DNA of 48,759 nt from Oscillatoriales cyanobacterium SM2_2_1 (GTDB lineage Bacteria > Cyanobacteriota > Cyanobacteriia > Pseudanabaenales > Pseudanabaenaceae): assembly GCA_012031145.1 (NCBI GenBank), contig JAAUUH010000010.1, positions 1 through 48,759 on the forward strand, given 5' to 3'. The stretch's first letter is position 1. Each line of letters opens with the position of its first letter. Positions 17,283 to 26,487 of this stretch are shown here, in pieces. The notes under the pieces were generated by a model that searched no databases, was not told where the DNA came from, and saw only the letters and a program-made list of their open reading frames with translations. The translations under genes were made by a program, and so were the position numbers.

Positions 17283-17753
17283 TTAGTCCAACCCATTAAC
17301 GCCGGCACCGGTACGGATTAGGGCCGCTATTTCTTCGAGATCGGCGCGAACGGCGGGATCGGCGGCGGAATTAATTAAAATTTGAGCTGCGGCTCGGCTG
17401 AAGGTAGCATTTTCAGGAATCACACCAACGACTCCAGGATTAATCACTAACCCACTGACCACGGGGGTCGTGCCGCCAGAAATGGTGCCATAAACTGGGG
17501 TAACGTTAACATTGCCGCCAAAAAAAAGACCATTGGGCAAATTGGTTTCGCCCGACACAGAGGTAACCACGCCATTGGTGACCGTACGGCTGGTCAAGTT
17601 GCCGGTTGTGGCGTCAAAGGTTTCAATGATGGTGCTTCCGGAGGTCAGGGAAGCCACTCCAGCAGCCCGGGCAGTTTGGGCGATCGCCCCTTCTAGCCCA
17701 CTGCCTAAGGTACCAATCACTAGACCAGCCAAAATCAAATTAATTCGCATCAT
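17283..17753 (-). CDS. Small secreted protein, unknown function
   Basis: The open frame reaches a TTG at 17801, but the ATG at 17753 (or the adjacent one at 17750) gives a normal signal peptide, MMRINLILAGLVIGTLGSG, ending near EGAIAQ at about residue 25. The mature part is Thr/Ser/Gly/Val-rich (GSTIIETFDATTGNLTSRTV, GGNVNVTPVYGTISGGTTPV) and ends with a helical region (AAAQILINSAADPAVRADLE). It immediately precedes the 870-residue outer-membrane protein gene and is probably in the same operon. No known domain was recognised. Confidence 0.65.
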   Translation of the reverse strand: MMRINLILAGLVIGTLGSGLEGAIAQTARAAGVASLTSGSTIIETFDATTGNLTSRTVTNGVVTSVSGETNLPNGLFFGGNVNVTPVYGTISGGTTPVVSGLVINPGVVGVIPENATFSRAAAQILINSAADPAVRADLEEIAALIRTGAGVNGLD

Positions 17754-17997
17754 ATAAGTTATGCCCCACAATAAACTGACGAAAAAGTGACGCAGAATCA
17801 ACTGAGAAAATCGAGATAATTGTAGAGTATTCGCCCATCAAACATGACATGAAAATGAAGGAGAAATATTACTGCCCTCTCCTTAATTCAATGCTCTGCA
17901 AACTATTAGCCCCCCAATTTAACCCCACACAAAAGAGCAGGTGTAATGGGCTAAAGATGTCGTATTAAGTCAGCCCACAAACCAACATTCTACCTAG

Positions 17998-18630
17998 TTA
18001 AGTATTGATCGTTACTGCAACTTGTTCCTGCCCCCCCTTCCATCTAGGAAAGAATCGCCCAACACGGGACATATACTCCCGATAGGATTCTCCGTGGATG
18101 GCGAGCATGGACTGCTCTTCGTAGGCAGACTGAATCACAATCAGCAATGCAAACTGAAACCAGCCCATGACGATCCAAGGACAGGGGCTTAGGAATAAAT
18201 ACGCCGACAACGTGGTCAGCATCCCGCTGTAAATAGGATGTCGCGACCAGCGAAATAATCCTGTAACCACCAACGTGGTAGGTTCAGGAGCCACGCCCAT
18301 CCGCCAAGACAGTCCCATCTGAGCCTGGGCCAGAACCACTAAAGTCAGCCCCTTAGCCAGCAAAAACCAGCCCAAAAGGCGCACAGGTTGAGGCGTTGCC
18401 CACACTCCCATGCCAGCATCCCCCGTTACGGCGTAGCAGATGGCCCACACACACAACGCAGTCATGTAACTGGCGATCGCCGCACCGACCACTTTTTGGA
18501 TCGGATCCCGCGATCGCCCAAAAGCCATGGCAAAAGTCCCCGATTGCACCCACAAACGTACTAGTGGCAGGACAAAACCAGCCATAAAAAAAACCAAAAC
18601 ACTAAAGGATACGAGGTAGGGAAAGGGCAT
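17998..18630 (-). CDS. Isoprenylcysteine carboxyl methyltransferase-like membrane protein
   Basis: The protein is integral to the membrane, with about five hydrophobic segments. The signature GLFRWSRHPIYSGM near residue 125 and the later YEEQSMLAIHGESYREYM match the SAM-binding region of the ICMT/PEMT family. Bacterial members methylate small lipids or thiols, or have unknown substrates, so the name denotes the family and not the reaction. It diverges from the Rieske oxygenase gene with 92 bases between the starts, which may therefore share a regulatory region. Confidence 0.82.
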   Translation of the reverse strand: MPFPYLVSFSVLVFFMAGFVLPLVRLWVQSGTFAMAFGRSRDPIQKVVGAAIASYMTALCVWAICYAVTGDAGMGVWATPQPVRLLGWFLLAKGLTLVVLAQAQMGLSWRMGVAPEPTTLVVTGLFRWSRHPIYSGMLTTLSAYLFLSPCPWIVMGWFQFALLIVIQSAYEEQSMLAIHGESYREYMSRVGRFFPRWKGGQEQVAVTINT

Positions 18631-18722
18631 AGGGCTTTGGACAAAAACTAAATGTCAAAAATATTAAAAGGGACTCTGGTCAATAAGTAAAAATTCTTTC
18701 TCTTTTTATTGGACTTAACTTA

Positions 18723-19886
18723 ATGCATCGCAATAATTCCGGATCAGGAAGAAACATCTTCGATAAAGTGGGGCATTCCCAAGAAGGAAAAAACCCTGTT
18801 ACAGTAGCAAGAAAATCCCTAAAAGCGATGTTAGACCTCACTGCGGATCACGATGCGCCCCACTTTCACCATAGGCAATTGACTGGTTTAGATTTAATTC
18901 GTAACTTCTGGTATGCGATCGCCCTGGGCAATTCCCTAAAGCAGAAACACCCCCTTGCTGTTAGTCTCATGGGGCATGAGTTAGTGTTATATCGCGATCA
19001 ATCGGGACGGGCGATCGCCCTGGATGCCCGCTGTCGCCATCGCGGCACCCACTTGGCCGGCGGTTGGGTAGAAAATGACTGCCTCCACTGCCCTTACCAT
19101 GGCTGGCGTTACGGATCCGATGGGGCCTGCCAGCACATTCCCGCCAATGCCGAAAAAGCGGCAATTCCGCGCCAAGCCCACCTCAAATCCTATCCCGTCC
19201 GAGAAGCCCAAGGGCTCATCTGGCTTTTTTGGGGAGATGCAATGATTGAGGATTCCCCCGGACTGCCACCCTTTGCCGAGTATACCGATCCTCAGTGGCG
19301 CACCATTAACGGTAGCTTTCATTGGGATGGGCACTACAGCCGTGTCATTGCCAATACAATTGACATGGCCCATGCCCCCTTTGTCCATGCCACGGCCTTT
19401 GGTCGCAAGGAAGCTCCTCAAGTGCCAAGTTATCAACTGGAAGCGGGGGAATGGACAGGGACAGGTATGATCCGTTTTGATACCAAGCCCGCCTATTCCC
19501 TAAAGTGGATTTTGGGCGATCGCTTTCCCGAAGGTTCGTTTCGCGCCACCTTTTACCTGCCCAACATCACGCGGGTAGATCTTAAGTTTGGTGGCATTCA
19601 ATTTGCCCTTTACCTGGCCCACGTTCCAATTAATAGCTCGGAAACAATCACCCTATGGCAACATAGCCGTAACTTCTTGAAAACACCCTTAGCAGACTTT
19701 TGGATGGCGCAGGATGTTAAAAAAACCTTTCTGCAAGATAACGAGGCAGTCAGGCTGCAGTCCGGAGCCGCGCCTGTTTCCCTCTCTGAGGAGGCCCACG
19801 CCCCGTCTGATGCCCTCGAAATCGCTTACCGCAAGTGTCTCCATCGGGCGATGGGGATGCAAAAATCTCCCAGGACTAAACCCTAG
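18723..19886 (+). CDS. Rieske [2Fe-2S] ring-hydroxylating oxygenase
   Basis: The protein has the architecture of an oxygenase alpha subunit. An N-terminal Rieske domain shows CRHRGTHLAGG (CxH) and, about 17 residues on, CPYHGWRY (CxxH). The catalytic domain has the mononuclear iron motif NTIDMAHAPFVH, with Asp and two His ligands. The pattern is closest to the group containing pheophorbide a oxygenase-like and choline monooxygenase-like enzymes. The substrate cannot be read from sequence, although a tetrapyrrole or lipid would be plausible in a phototroph. Neither the ATG at 18723 nor the in-frame ATG at 18828 has a strong ribosome binding site. Starting at 18828 removes a low-conservation 35-residue leader and may be correct. 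Confidence 0.88.
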   Translation: MHRNNSGSGRNIFDKVGHSQEGKNPVTVARKSLKAMLDLTADHDAPHFHHRQLTGLDLIRNFWYAIALGNSLKQKHPLAVSLMGHELVLYRDQSGRAIALDARCRHRGTHLAGGWVENDCLHCPYHGWRYGSDGACQHIPANAEKAAIPRQAHLKSYPVREAQGLIWLFWGDAMIEDSPGLPPFAEYTDPQWRTINGSFHWDGHYSRVIANTIDMAHAPFVHATAFGRKEAPQVPSYQLEAGEWTGTGMIRFDTKPAYSLKWILGDRFPEGSFRATFYLPNITRVDLKFGGIQFALYLAHVPINSSETITLWQHSRNFLKTPLADFWMAQDVKKTFLQDNEAVRLQSGAAPVSLSEEAHAPSDALEIAYRKCLHRAMGMQKSPRTKP

Positions 19887-19913
19887 GAGATTGGTGTATC
19901 TATGAAAGTTTAC

Positions 19914-19929
19914 GGGTGCCTAGGCACCC
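19914..19929. terminator. Perfect 16-base palindrome between convergent genes
   Basis: GGGTGCCTAGGCACCC is its own reverse complement and could fold into a six-base-pair stem with a CTAG loop. It lies between the stops of the Rieske gene and ftsH, which converge. No T tract follows, so it is either a weak bidirectional terminator or a protein binding site. Confidence 0.45.
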
Positions 19930-19940
19930 TCAGATAACGA

Positions 19941-21827
19941 TTAGGTCGCTAGCACCGCATCAAGATGTAGGTCGCTGTCATCAAGAATTTGTTGCAGCTC
20001 CTCGGCATCCACTGTTTCCCGCTCAATCAGGAGGATGGCAATGCGATCCAGCACATGACGATTGTCTTGCAATAGTTTTTTAGCGCATTGATAGGCTCGG
20101 GACACCAGTTGGCCCACTTCGTCATCAATTATGGCCGCCGTCTCTTCGGAAAAATCCCGCTCAGCAGCGATGTCGCGCCCCAAAAACATATTGCCACTTG
20201 CCCGACCCAGGGCAATGGGGCCAAGGCGATCACTCATACCAAATCGGGTAATCATCTGTCGGGCGATCGCCGCCACCTGCTGCAAATCACTGGAAGCACC
20301 CGTGGTGACCTCCTCTTCCCCAAAGACCAATTCTTCCGCAATGCGACCGCCAAGGGCCACAGCCATCTGGTTTTGGAGGTAAGTACGACTTTGCATTCGC
20401 TCTTCGGTGGGCAGAAACCAAGTCAAACCACCGGCACGACCACGGGGAATGATCGTCACTTTTTGAATCGGGTCATAGTCGGGCATCAACGCACCGACAA
20501 GGGCATGGCCAGCTTCGTGATAGGCAACTAATTTCTTGCGTTTTTCGCTCATGACGCGATCTTTTTTCTCCGGCCCCGCCAGCACCCGATCCACAGCATC
20601 GTTGACTTCATCCATGGAAATTTCGGTGAGGTTACGACGAGCAGCCAGGATGGCCGCTTCATTGAGCAAGTTAGATAAATCGGCACCGGTAAAACCGGGG
20701 GTGCGACGGGCAATCTTTTCCACATCCACATCCTTAGAAAGGGTTTTGCCCCGGGCATGGACTTGGAGAATTTCTAGGCGACCGGCAAAGTCTGGGCGAT
20801 CTACCACCACTTGACGGTCAAAGCGTCCAGGACGCAACAGGGCAGCATCAAGCACATCGGGACGGTTGGTAGCCGCAATGATAATGATGCCAGTATTGCC
20901 CTCAAAACCATCCATTTCAGTGAGCAGTTGGTTTAGGGTTTGTTCCCGCTCGTCATTGCCGCCGCCAAGACCGGCTCCCCGTTGCCGACCGACCGCATCA
21001 ATTTCATCAATAAAAACAATACATGGGGCATTGGCTTTGGCTTGCTCAAAGAGGTCACGCACCCGCGAAGCACCAACCCCTACAAACATTTCCACAAACT
21101 CTGAGCCAGAAATACTGAAGAAGGGGACACCAGCTTCCCCTGCTACGGCGCGGGCTAGGAGGGTTTTGCCGGTGCCGGGGGGCCCAACCAGTAAGACACC
21201 TTTGGGAATCTTTGCACCGACAGCCGTAAACCTTTCAGGATTTTTGAGGAAATCGACAACTTCAGTCAGTTCAAACTTAGCTTGCTCGATCCCAGCTACA
21301 TCGCCAAAGGTCACTTGGGTTTGGGGTTCCATCTGCACTCGGGCCTTAGACTTGCCAAAGTTCATGGCTTGGCTGCCTGGGCCGACTTGGGCGCGGCGAA
21401 GAAGGAAGAAGATTCCCACCAGGATCAAAATTGGAATTACCAAATTGGTTAGGGTTTGGGTGAGGGCTCCGTCATTGCGGCGAGGCGCAACGTCCAATTC
21501 AATGTTGTTTTCTCGAAGCGTCTTGATGAAATCGGGGTCATTGGGCAGATTGACGCGCACTTTCTTTTTTCCTTCAGCGCCGCCAGAAACCGTGACTTCG
21601 GCAAAGGTGCGATCCGTACTGAGGGTGACACGACTAACGGAGGGATCTTTACGACGAACTTCTTCGAGCAACTTACTGTAACGCCACTCCCCTTGGGTTT
21701 GGGGTTGATTGTCAAAGAGGGTGGTTGCCAAAGTAATTACAACGATGCCGATCAGGATGTAAAGTCCCCAGGTTCGCCACCGCTTGTTGTTATTGTTGCC
21801 GTTGTTGTTATTGCCGTTGCTCTTCAC
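19941..21827 (-). CDS. ftsH: ATP-dependent zinc metalloprotease FtsH
   Basis: FtsH is a membrane-anchored hexameric AAA+ protease; in cyanobacteria it removes damaged photosystem II D1 and other membrane proteins. The start is GTG at 21827 with GGAG about eight bases ahead. An Asn-rich leader (GNNNNGNNNN) precedes the first membrane span ([19 protein letters not shown]). A lumenal domain and a second span ([20 protein letters not shown]) follow. The AAA module has Walker A GPPGTGKT near residue 215, Walker [12 protein letters not shown], and the SRH region with RPGRFDRQ. The protease site HEAGH is near residue 437. The length of 628 is standard. Cyanobacteria carry several paralogues, and which one this is was not determined. 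Confidence 0.97.
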   Translation of the reverse strand: MKSNGNNNNGNNNNKRWRTWGLYILIGIVVITLATTLFDNQPQTQGEWRYSKLLEEVRRKDPSVSRVTLSTDRTFAEVTVSGGAEGKKKVRVNLPNDPDFIKTLRENNIELDVAPRRNDGALTQTLTNLVIPILILVGIFFLLRRAQVGPGSQAMNFGKSKARVQMEPQTQVTFGDVAGIEQAKFELTEVVDFLKNPERFTAVGAKIPKGVLLVGPPGTGKTLLARAVAGEAGVPFFSISGSEFVEMFVGVGASRVRDLFEQAKANAPCIVFIDEIDAVGRQRGAGLGGGNDEREQTLNQLLTEMDGFEGNTGIIIIAATNRPDVLDAALLRPGRFDRQVVVDRPDFAGRLEILQVHARGKTLSKDVDVEKIARRTPGFTGADLSNLLNEAAILAARRNLTEISMDEVNDAVDRVLAGPEKKDRVMSEKRKKLVAYHEAGHALVGALMPDYDPIQKVTIIPRGRAGGLTWFLPTEERMQSRTYLQNQMAVALGGRIAEELVFGEEEVTTGASSDLQQVAAIARQMITRFGMSDRLGPIALGRASGNMFLGRDIAAERDFSEETAAIIDDEVGQLVSRAYQCAKKLLQDNRHVLDRIAILLIERETVDAEELQQILDDSDLHLDAVLAT

Positions 21828-21919
21828 GGTGCAGCTCCACGAAAAAGGATTTGTTAAGGATCATTACATCATCTTAGCCCATGCTTTAGGGAACAGTGCC
21901 GCTTGTGGCGGGATCTGTC

Positions 21920-22534
21920 CTAGGGGCGATCGCGCCAGATGAGGGTGCCGGGGATCACCTGCTGGGTGGTAAGAACGGTACGCAGTAGGGGGTGTTCGAC
22001 TTGGAAGTGCCACTGCTGTTGAAAGGCGGCGATCGCCGTGGTTCGAGACTGTCCGTCGGTATCAACATAGGTAATCTGCTGATTTTGGGGATCAATGCCA
22101 CTGACCACCACCCAATGGAGTAGGGGAGACTGATAGGTAGTACTAAGGCGCAAGGTGCCGACACGGATCAGGGCGATCGCTGGGGTTCTGCGGTTTAGCA
22201 GCGCCTGAAGTTGGGAAAAATCATTGCGGTGGCTCAGTCGGATGCGATCGCCCTCCCAACGGGACAAAAGTTGCTGCAACTGGCGGGGGGGCACGCCAGT
22301 TCGTACGGCTGCCCACTCATTGGTAAGGGGATTTCTCAGCCGAGGTGGCACCGCAAACAAGGGAACAACGGCTGCCTTAAGTTGGGAATAGGTAACTGGG
22401 TGTCCATAGAACCGCAGGAGCCGGGCCGCCGCATTGGGACCACAACTCCAATACTCGGTTTGCTGCTCTACCGGTGGAATGGTGAGCTGTATGACAGGGG
22501 AAGTCCAGAGGAATGGGAACACCGTCGCCACCAA
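21920..22534 (-). CDS. C39-like cysteine peptidase family protein
   Basis: The papain-like layout of the C39/C39-like family is visible. Gln and Cys lie in the segment around QQTEYWSCGPNAAARLLRFYG near residue 30. A His occurs in LLHWVVVSGID near residue 140, followed by the downstream Asp in YVDTDGQ. The N-terminus has a short hydrophobic stretch but no certain signal peptide. The start is unclear: a TTG at 22534 and GTGs at 22531 and 22522 are all in frame without a strong ribosome binding site. It lies upstream of ftsH on the same strand with a 92-base gap. The substrate is unknown; stand-alone members without an ABC exporter are common in cyanobacteria. Confidence 0.8.
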   Translation of the reverse strand: MVATVFPFLWTSPVIQLTIPPVEQQTEYWSCGPNAAARLLRFYGHPVTYSQLKAAVVPLFAVPPRLRNPLTNEWAAVRTGVPPRQLQQLLSRWEGDRIRLSHRNDFSQLQALLNRRTPAIALIRVGTLRLSTTYQSPLLHWVVVSGIDPQNQQITYVDTDGQSRTTAIAAFQQQWHFQVEHPLLRTVLTTQQVIPGTLIWRDRP

Positions 22535-22644
22535 AAATCAAGGAAGTCTTAAGCACAATGTACGCAAATATACTTACCGCCCGTTCGGTAAACCGCTACC
22601 GTACATCCTAAGCGAAGCTCTGGCAAATCGGTGAGGATGGCACA

Positions 22645-23502
22645 TTGATTCAGAAATACCTTGCGGGCAGGCTGAAAATTGAAACCGTGGCGATCGCCAT
22701 TCCCAACCTAATGCCCGCCAAAATAAAAATCTCTCATCTTACGGACTTTCACTACGATGGCAAGCGACTATCAGATCGGCTCCTGAAACAGGCGATCGCC
22801 GCCAGTAACCAGTGGGAACCCGATCTGGTCGTGCTCACGGGGGATTACGTCACCGATGATCCCCAACCGATTACCCAGTTGGCCTACTTCCTCAAACACC
22901 TTGAAAGCCGCTACGGCATTTACGCCGTCTTGGGCAACCACGACTTACACCACATGTACTCTCGAAGTCTGATTACCGAAACCCTGCAGGGCATTGGTAT
23001 CCGCACTCTTTGGAATGAGGCGCTCTATCCCCTATCCCACAGCAATTTACAGCTAGTTGGCATGCCCGACTATTGGGATCGAGCCTTCGATGCTGCCAAG
23101 GTCATGGGCCAAGTCGACCCCCAGCAGCCTTGCCTCGTCCTTTCCCACAACCCCGATAGCGTCCTAGAATTTTCTGGACATCCCGTTACCCTTCAGCTTT
23201 CTGGACACACCCACGGTGGCCAGATTGTGATCCCAGGAATGGGGCCGGTTTTAGCCAAAATGTCCGACTGGCGACCTCCCCGATGGTTGCTCCACTCTTT
23301 GCCCTCAGATCGGGCTAACTGTCACAAGGTCGTCAAACATTGGGAGTGGGCAGAGGGGTTGCACCAAGTTGGGCACCAACAACTCTATGTCAACCGAGGC
23401 CTTGGCACCTACATGCCGGGACGCTTCAACTGCCCACCCGAAGTGACTTGGCTGGAGCTCTATTCTTCTGCCACGACCACCTTGCCACGGAACACGGCAT
23501 AG
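22645..23502 (+). CDS. Metallophosphoesterase (calcineurin-like, YaeI type)
   Basis: The five metal-binding blocks of the calcineurin-like fold are present in order: DFHYD, GDYVTDD, GNHD, SHNPD and SGHTHGGQ. The family hydrolyses phosphoester bonds with two divalent metals; relatives of this size act on cyclic nucleotides, lipid-type or unknown substrates. The TTG at 22645 is taken as the start because GAGG lies about eight bases upstream; the in-frame ATG 66 bases further on is the alternative. The 3' end overlaps cydB on the opposite strand by 43 bases. Confidence 0.88.
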   Translation: MIQKYLAGRLKIETVAIAIPNLMPAKIKISHLTDFHYDGKRLSDRLLKQAIAASNQWEPDLVVLTGDYVTDDPQPITQLAYFLKHLESRYGIYAVLGNHDLHHMYSRSLITETLQGIGIRTLWNEALYPLSHSNLQLVGMPDYWDRAFDAAKVMGQVDPQQPCLVLSHNPDSVLEFSGHPVTLQLSGHTHGGQIVIPGMGPVLAKMSDWRPPRWLLHSLPSDRANCHKVVKHWEWAEGLHQVGHQQLYVNRGLGTYMPGRFNCPPEVTWLELYSSATTTLPRNTA

Positions 23503-24467
23503 TTAAACAGGGTGTAGGCCATCAAAATCGGGATTAAAAACCCAACAAACAGGGCCATAAATACGAGGGAACTTGGGGATGCTGCCGCTTGATAGATGGT
23601 AATTTTCGGCGGAATCACATAGGGGAAAATCAGGAATCCCAAGCCCACGAACGACAGTAGGAATAAAGCCACCGTCCAGATAAAGGGCGCTATTTCCTGG
23701 GATTTTTGCAGGCTGCGAAATAAAGACCATGCCAGCCATGCACCAACAACAGGAATCATTTGAAAGACATAGACCAAATTGCCTTCAAAGACATGAACCC
23801 GCAATTCTTCTGACAGCACTGGTGTGGAAATGGTAATGAATGCCGCCCCCAAAAACGTCGTCACCGTGGCAATTTTAGCGGTGCGGAAATGGGTTTTCTG
23901 CAACTCCCCAACGGTCTTCATAATCAAATAGGTAGAACCAACCAAGACATAGGCTTGGATTAGTGTTAGGGAGACCACCAGCGATCGCCAAGTGAGCCAA
24001 TCGAACATGCCCCCTGTGAAGTGCCCCGCCGTATCCACTTGAATTCCTTCAAAAAGGGCCCCAAGGGCAAAACCCTGGCCTAGGGCCGCCAAGAAACTTC
24101 CCACACCAAAAGCATAGTTCCAAACTAGTTTTTGCTCAGCATTTTCGCGGAACTCAAAGGAGACCGCCCGAAACAACAGCCCGACCACCATAATGACCGC
24201 TGGCAGATAAAGGGCATTGAGAATCGTGCCATAGGCCAAGGGAAAGGCCCCAAAGAGCGATCCCCCCATCAGCACCAGCCAGGTTTCATTGGCATCCCAG
24301 ACATTCCCCAGACTAGTCATGAGAATGCTGCGCCGTTCTTCACTTGTAGCCGTAATCGAAAGAATACCAACCCCTAAATCAAAACCATCTAGAAGCACAT
24401 AGAGAAACAAAAATAGTCCCAATATAAAAAACCACAATTGGGGCAAAAAAAACTGTAATGGCTCCAT
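23460..24467 (-). CDS. cydB: Cytochrome bd-type quinol oxidase subunit II
   Basis: CydB is the structural partner of CydA in the quinol-oxidising terminal oxidase that reduces oxygen to water. The N-terminus has the family signature LFLYVLLDGFDLGVGIL, then WDANETWLVLMGGSLFGAFP, and the protein has about eight to nine membrane spans. At 335 residues it is of normal length. It starts 20 bases after the end of cydA, as expected of a cydAB operon. The gene is intact even though cydA is broken. Its last 43 bases overlap the convergent metallophosphoesterase gene. Confidence 0.95.
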   Translation of the reverse strand: MEPLQFFLPQLWFFILGLFLFLYVLLDGFDLGVGILSITATSEERRSILMTSLGNVWDANETWLVLMGGSLFGAFPLAYGTILNALYLPAVIMVVGLLFRAVSFEFRENAEQKLVWNYAFGVGSFLAALGQGFALGALFEGIQVDTAGHFTGGMFDWLTWRSLVVSLTLIQAYVLVGSTYLIMKTVGELQKTHFRTAKIATVTTFLGAAFITISTPVLSEELRVHVFEGNLVYVFQMIPVVGAWLAWSLFRSLQKSQEIAPFIWTVALFLLSFVGLGFLIFPYVIPPKITIYQAAASPSSLVFMALFVGFLIPILMAYTLFNYAVFRGKVVVAEE

Positions 24468-24487
24468 GGCAATACCCCTGCTTTAAG

Positions 24488-25303
24488 CTAAGTGGACTCA
24501 GTAACCGGACGCTGATTTGCAAGTCGCTGTACCGCCAACTCGCTATTTTTAGGTGGCGTCATCGTGACATCGGGCCCCTTACGAATAATGCGGCTGCCGA
24601 AGTAAAGTGCGAACACAAAGAAGAACAGATAGATCGCCGTGATCCCCACTAGGGAAATCAAAATCTCTCCTGCGGGCAAGTGGGAGGCCGCATCTGCGGT
24701 GCGAATCTGACCGTAGACCGTCCAGGGTTGACGCCCCACACAACGAACCACCCAGCCAGTTTCCACGGCTAAATAGCCCATGGGAGCCGCCCAGATCCAG
24801 CCCCATAGCAGCCAGCGATGGCGATCTAGTTGCCCACGCCACCACTGCACCGCACTCACGGCCATCAACGCTGCCAAAAATAGCCCAATGCCTACCATGG
24901 TGCGAAAGGCATAGTAGATCAGACCAACTAGGTGAGGGCGATTTTCCGGAGCCCATGTGTTTAGCCCTAGCACTGGCTCGGTGAGTTTGGGCTTTAGTTC
25001 TAGCAACAGTCCTAGGGCATTGGGAATGACGATTTCCCAATCATTGCGCCCAGCGCTGTCATTGGGGATCGCCAGTAGGCTCCAATCGGCGGTTTGCCCA
25101 GCAGGAATAGTCTCCCACTGCGCCTCCATGGCCGCCAATTTAGTCGGTTGGTAGTGATAGACCTGCTCGGCACTGAGGTGACCGATAAAAATTTGCAGCG
25201 GTGCAACGGCGATCGCCATAGCCAGAACAATTTGCAAAGACTTCTTAAAAAATTCTTGATGGCGTTGTTGCAGCAAATACCAAGCACTGATCCCACCAAT
25301 CAC
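24488..25303 (-). CDS. cydA: Cytochrome bd-type oxidase subunit I, C-terminal fragment (frameshifted cydA)
   Basis: This frame continues the CydA sequence lost at the end of the 25318-25890 fragment. It begins IGGISAWYLLQQRHQEFF and runs through several membrane helices to the GRQPWTVYG motif near the C-terminus. The real coding region of this part extends back to about 25326; the GTG at 25303 is only the first start codon in frame. The Glu that precedes GRQPW in E. coli CydA (position 445, a heme b595 ligand) is replaced here by RCV before GRQPW. Cyanobacterial and CIO-type subunits differ from the E. coli type in several places, so this may be a lineage trait. Alone this fragment cannot form an oxidase. 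Confidence 0.85.
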   Translation of the reverse strand: MIGGISAWYLLQQRHQEFFKKSLQIVLAMAIAVAPLQIFIGHLSAEQVYHYQPTKLAAMEAQWETIPAGQTADWSLLAIPNDSAGRNDWEIVIPNALGLLLELKPKLTEPVLGLNTWAPENRPHLVGLIYYAFRTMVGIGLFLAALMAVSAVQWWRGQLDRHRWLLWGWIWAAPMGYLAVETGWVVRCVGRQPWTVYGQIRTADAASHLPAGEILISLVGITAIYLFFFVFALYFGSRIIRKGPDVTMTPPKNSELAVQRLANQRPVTEST

Positions 25304-25317
25304 AAATAGGGATGTCT

Positions 25318-25890
25318 CTAGAGTGGCAAAAACATGTGCAGCACACTATTGAGCATAAAGGGATTAGAAATGGCCGCGAAAAAGTCTTTGACGATGAACT
25401 TGCCATCAACAAATACTCCCCCTGCGGGTGTTTGCAACCACGAGTTGGCAGTCAGGATCCAAAAGGTGGAAAGATTAGCTCCAAAGGCAACCAAAATAGT
25501 GGAAATGAAGTGCACCAATGGCGGAACTCGATCCCAGCCAAATAGCATGATTCCTAAAAAGCTAGCTTCGAGCATGAAGGCCATCGTGCCCTCAAAGCCG
25601 AGAATGGTGCCAAAAAAGTCACCCACTGCTTCGGAAAAAGGGGCCCAGTTCATCCCAAACTGAAAGGCCATGGGCAGTCCCGATGCCACTCCAATGCCAA
25701 AGTTGAGGACATACAACTTAGCCCAAAACCGGGCATGGCGGTAATAGTCGGGATTTCGCGTTTTCAGCCATAATCCTTCAATAACGATCAGGAAAATTGC
25801 CATTCCTGTGGTCAACACCGGCCACAACATATGGAAAATGGCAGTCAGGGCAAACTGAAGCCGAGATAGGGAAACGGAATCGAAAGTCAT
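25318..25890 (-). CDS. cydA: Cytochrome bd-type oxidase subunit I, N-terminal fragment (frameshifted cydA)
   Basis: The sequence opens with SLSRLQFALTAIFHMLWPVLT, containing the conserved heme-ligand His in the first helix, and includes GFEGTMAFMLEASFLG with the conserved proton-channel glutamates. It also has the region around NSVLHMFL with the heme b558-side His. After HMFL the frame hits TAG at 25318-25320. Adding one base near 25327 restores LETSLFVIGGISAWYLL and joins it to the 24488-25303 frame. The full gene would then encode about 467 residues, normal for the cyanobacterial/CIO-type CydA with its short Q-loop. An 800-base gene-free region lies upstream. Confidence 0.87.
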   Translation of the reverse strand: MTFDSVSLSRLQFALTAIFHMLWPVLTTGMAIFLIVIEGLWLKTRNPDYYRHARFWAKLYVLNFGIGVASGLPMAFQFGMNWAPFSEAVGDFFGTILGFEGTMAFMLEASFLGIMLFGWDRVPPLVHFISTILVAFGANLSTFWILTANSWLQTPAGGVFVDGKFIVKDFFAAISNPFMLNSVLHMFLPL

Positions 25891-26438
25891 CAGCCACTAC
25901 TCCATTGAATTAATTGAATTAACTGTTTTCTGCGTAATGTGCTCACGCTTTATGTTACAAGCGCTTTACGGTAGGAGGGATTTTCAAAAGAATTATTTTC
26001 TTTCCCAGGGCAACCGTAATTTTTTGTGTGCTTCACGAAGTGATCCCCAAGTCTCCCAGCGCAGACGTGTAGTGCAGACATGCCATAGGTTCCAGATCTG
26101 CAAGTATGATTTCAGCGAACCCAGGGCAATCACCAGGACAGTTATAGTTGGGCATACCCTTGAATTCGGGGATCACCACCCGCGGGGGAAATGACGGATT
26201 TCATATTTTTCTGTGACTCAAAATGCCCACTCTCCCTCAAAGACTAGAATGACCAAGAGCTAAGTTTTAGTTGGCATAGAGTTTTATGCCATTCATAGAG
26301 AATTGCGTAAAAGATGTGATTTTGTGTCGGTGAATTCATTGAGGCGAGATAGCATGTAGGACGCTAAATTTGCTTGCGATCGCCCAGGATCTAGGGGAAT
26401 AGTTTGAACAGGATTAATTTGACGAATTCAGGCTAAAA

Positions 26439-26462
26439 TGCCCCTAGAACTGCCCCTAGAAC
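26439..26462. repeat. Tandem 12-base duplication
   Basis: TGCCCCTAGAAC occurs twice back to back at 26439-26450 and 26451-26462, just before the MITE-like element. Confidence 0.7.
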
Positions 26463-26487
26463 TATGGTTCCAATCGCAGTTTCGAGC

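Noticed and set aside
20866-21681. 271-codon open frame on the plus strand opposite ftsH
   Set aside because: It is entirely antisense to a clear ftsH gene, has Ser/Arg/Pro-rich composition typical of a shadow frame and no ribosome binding site or recognisable motif.
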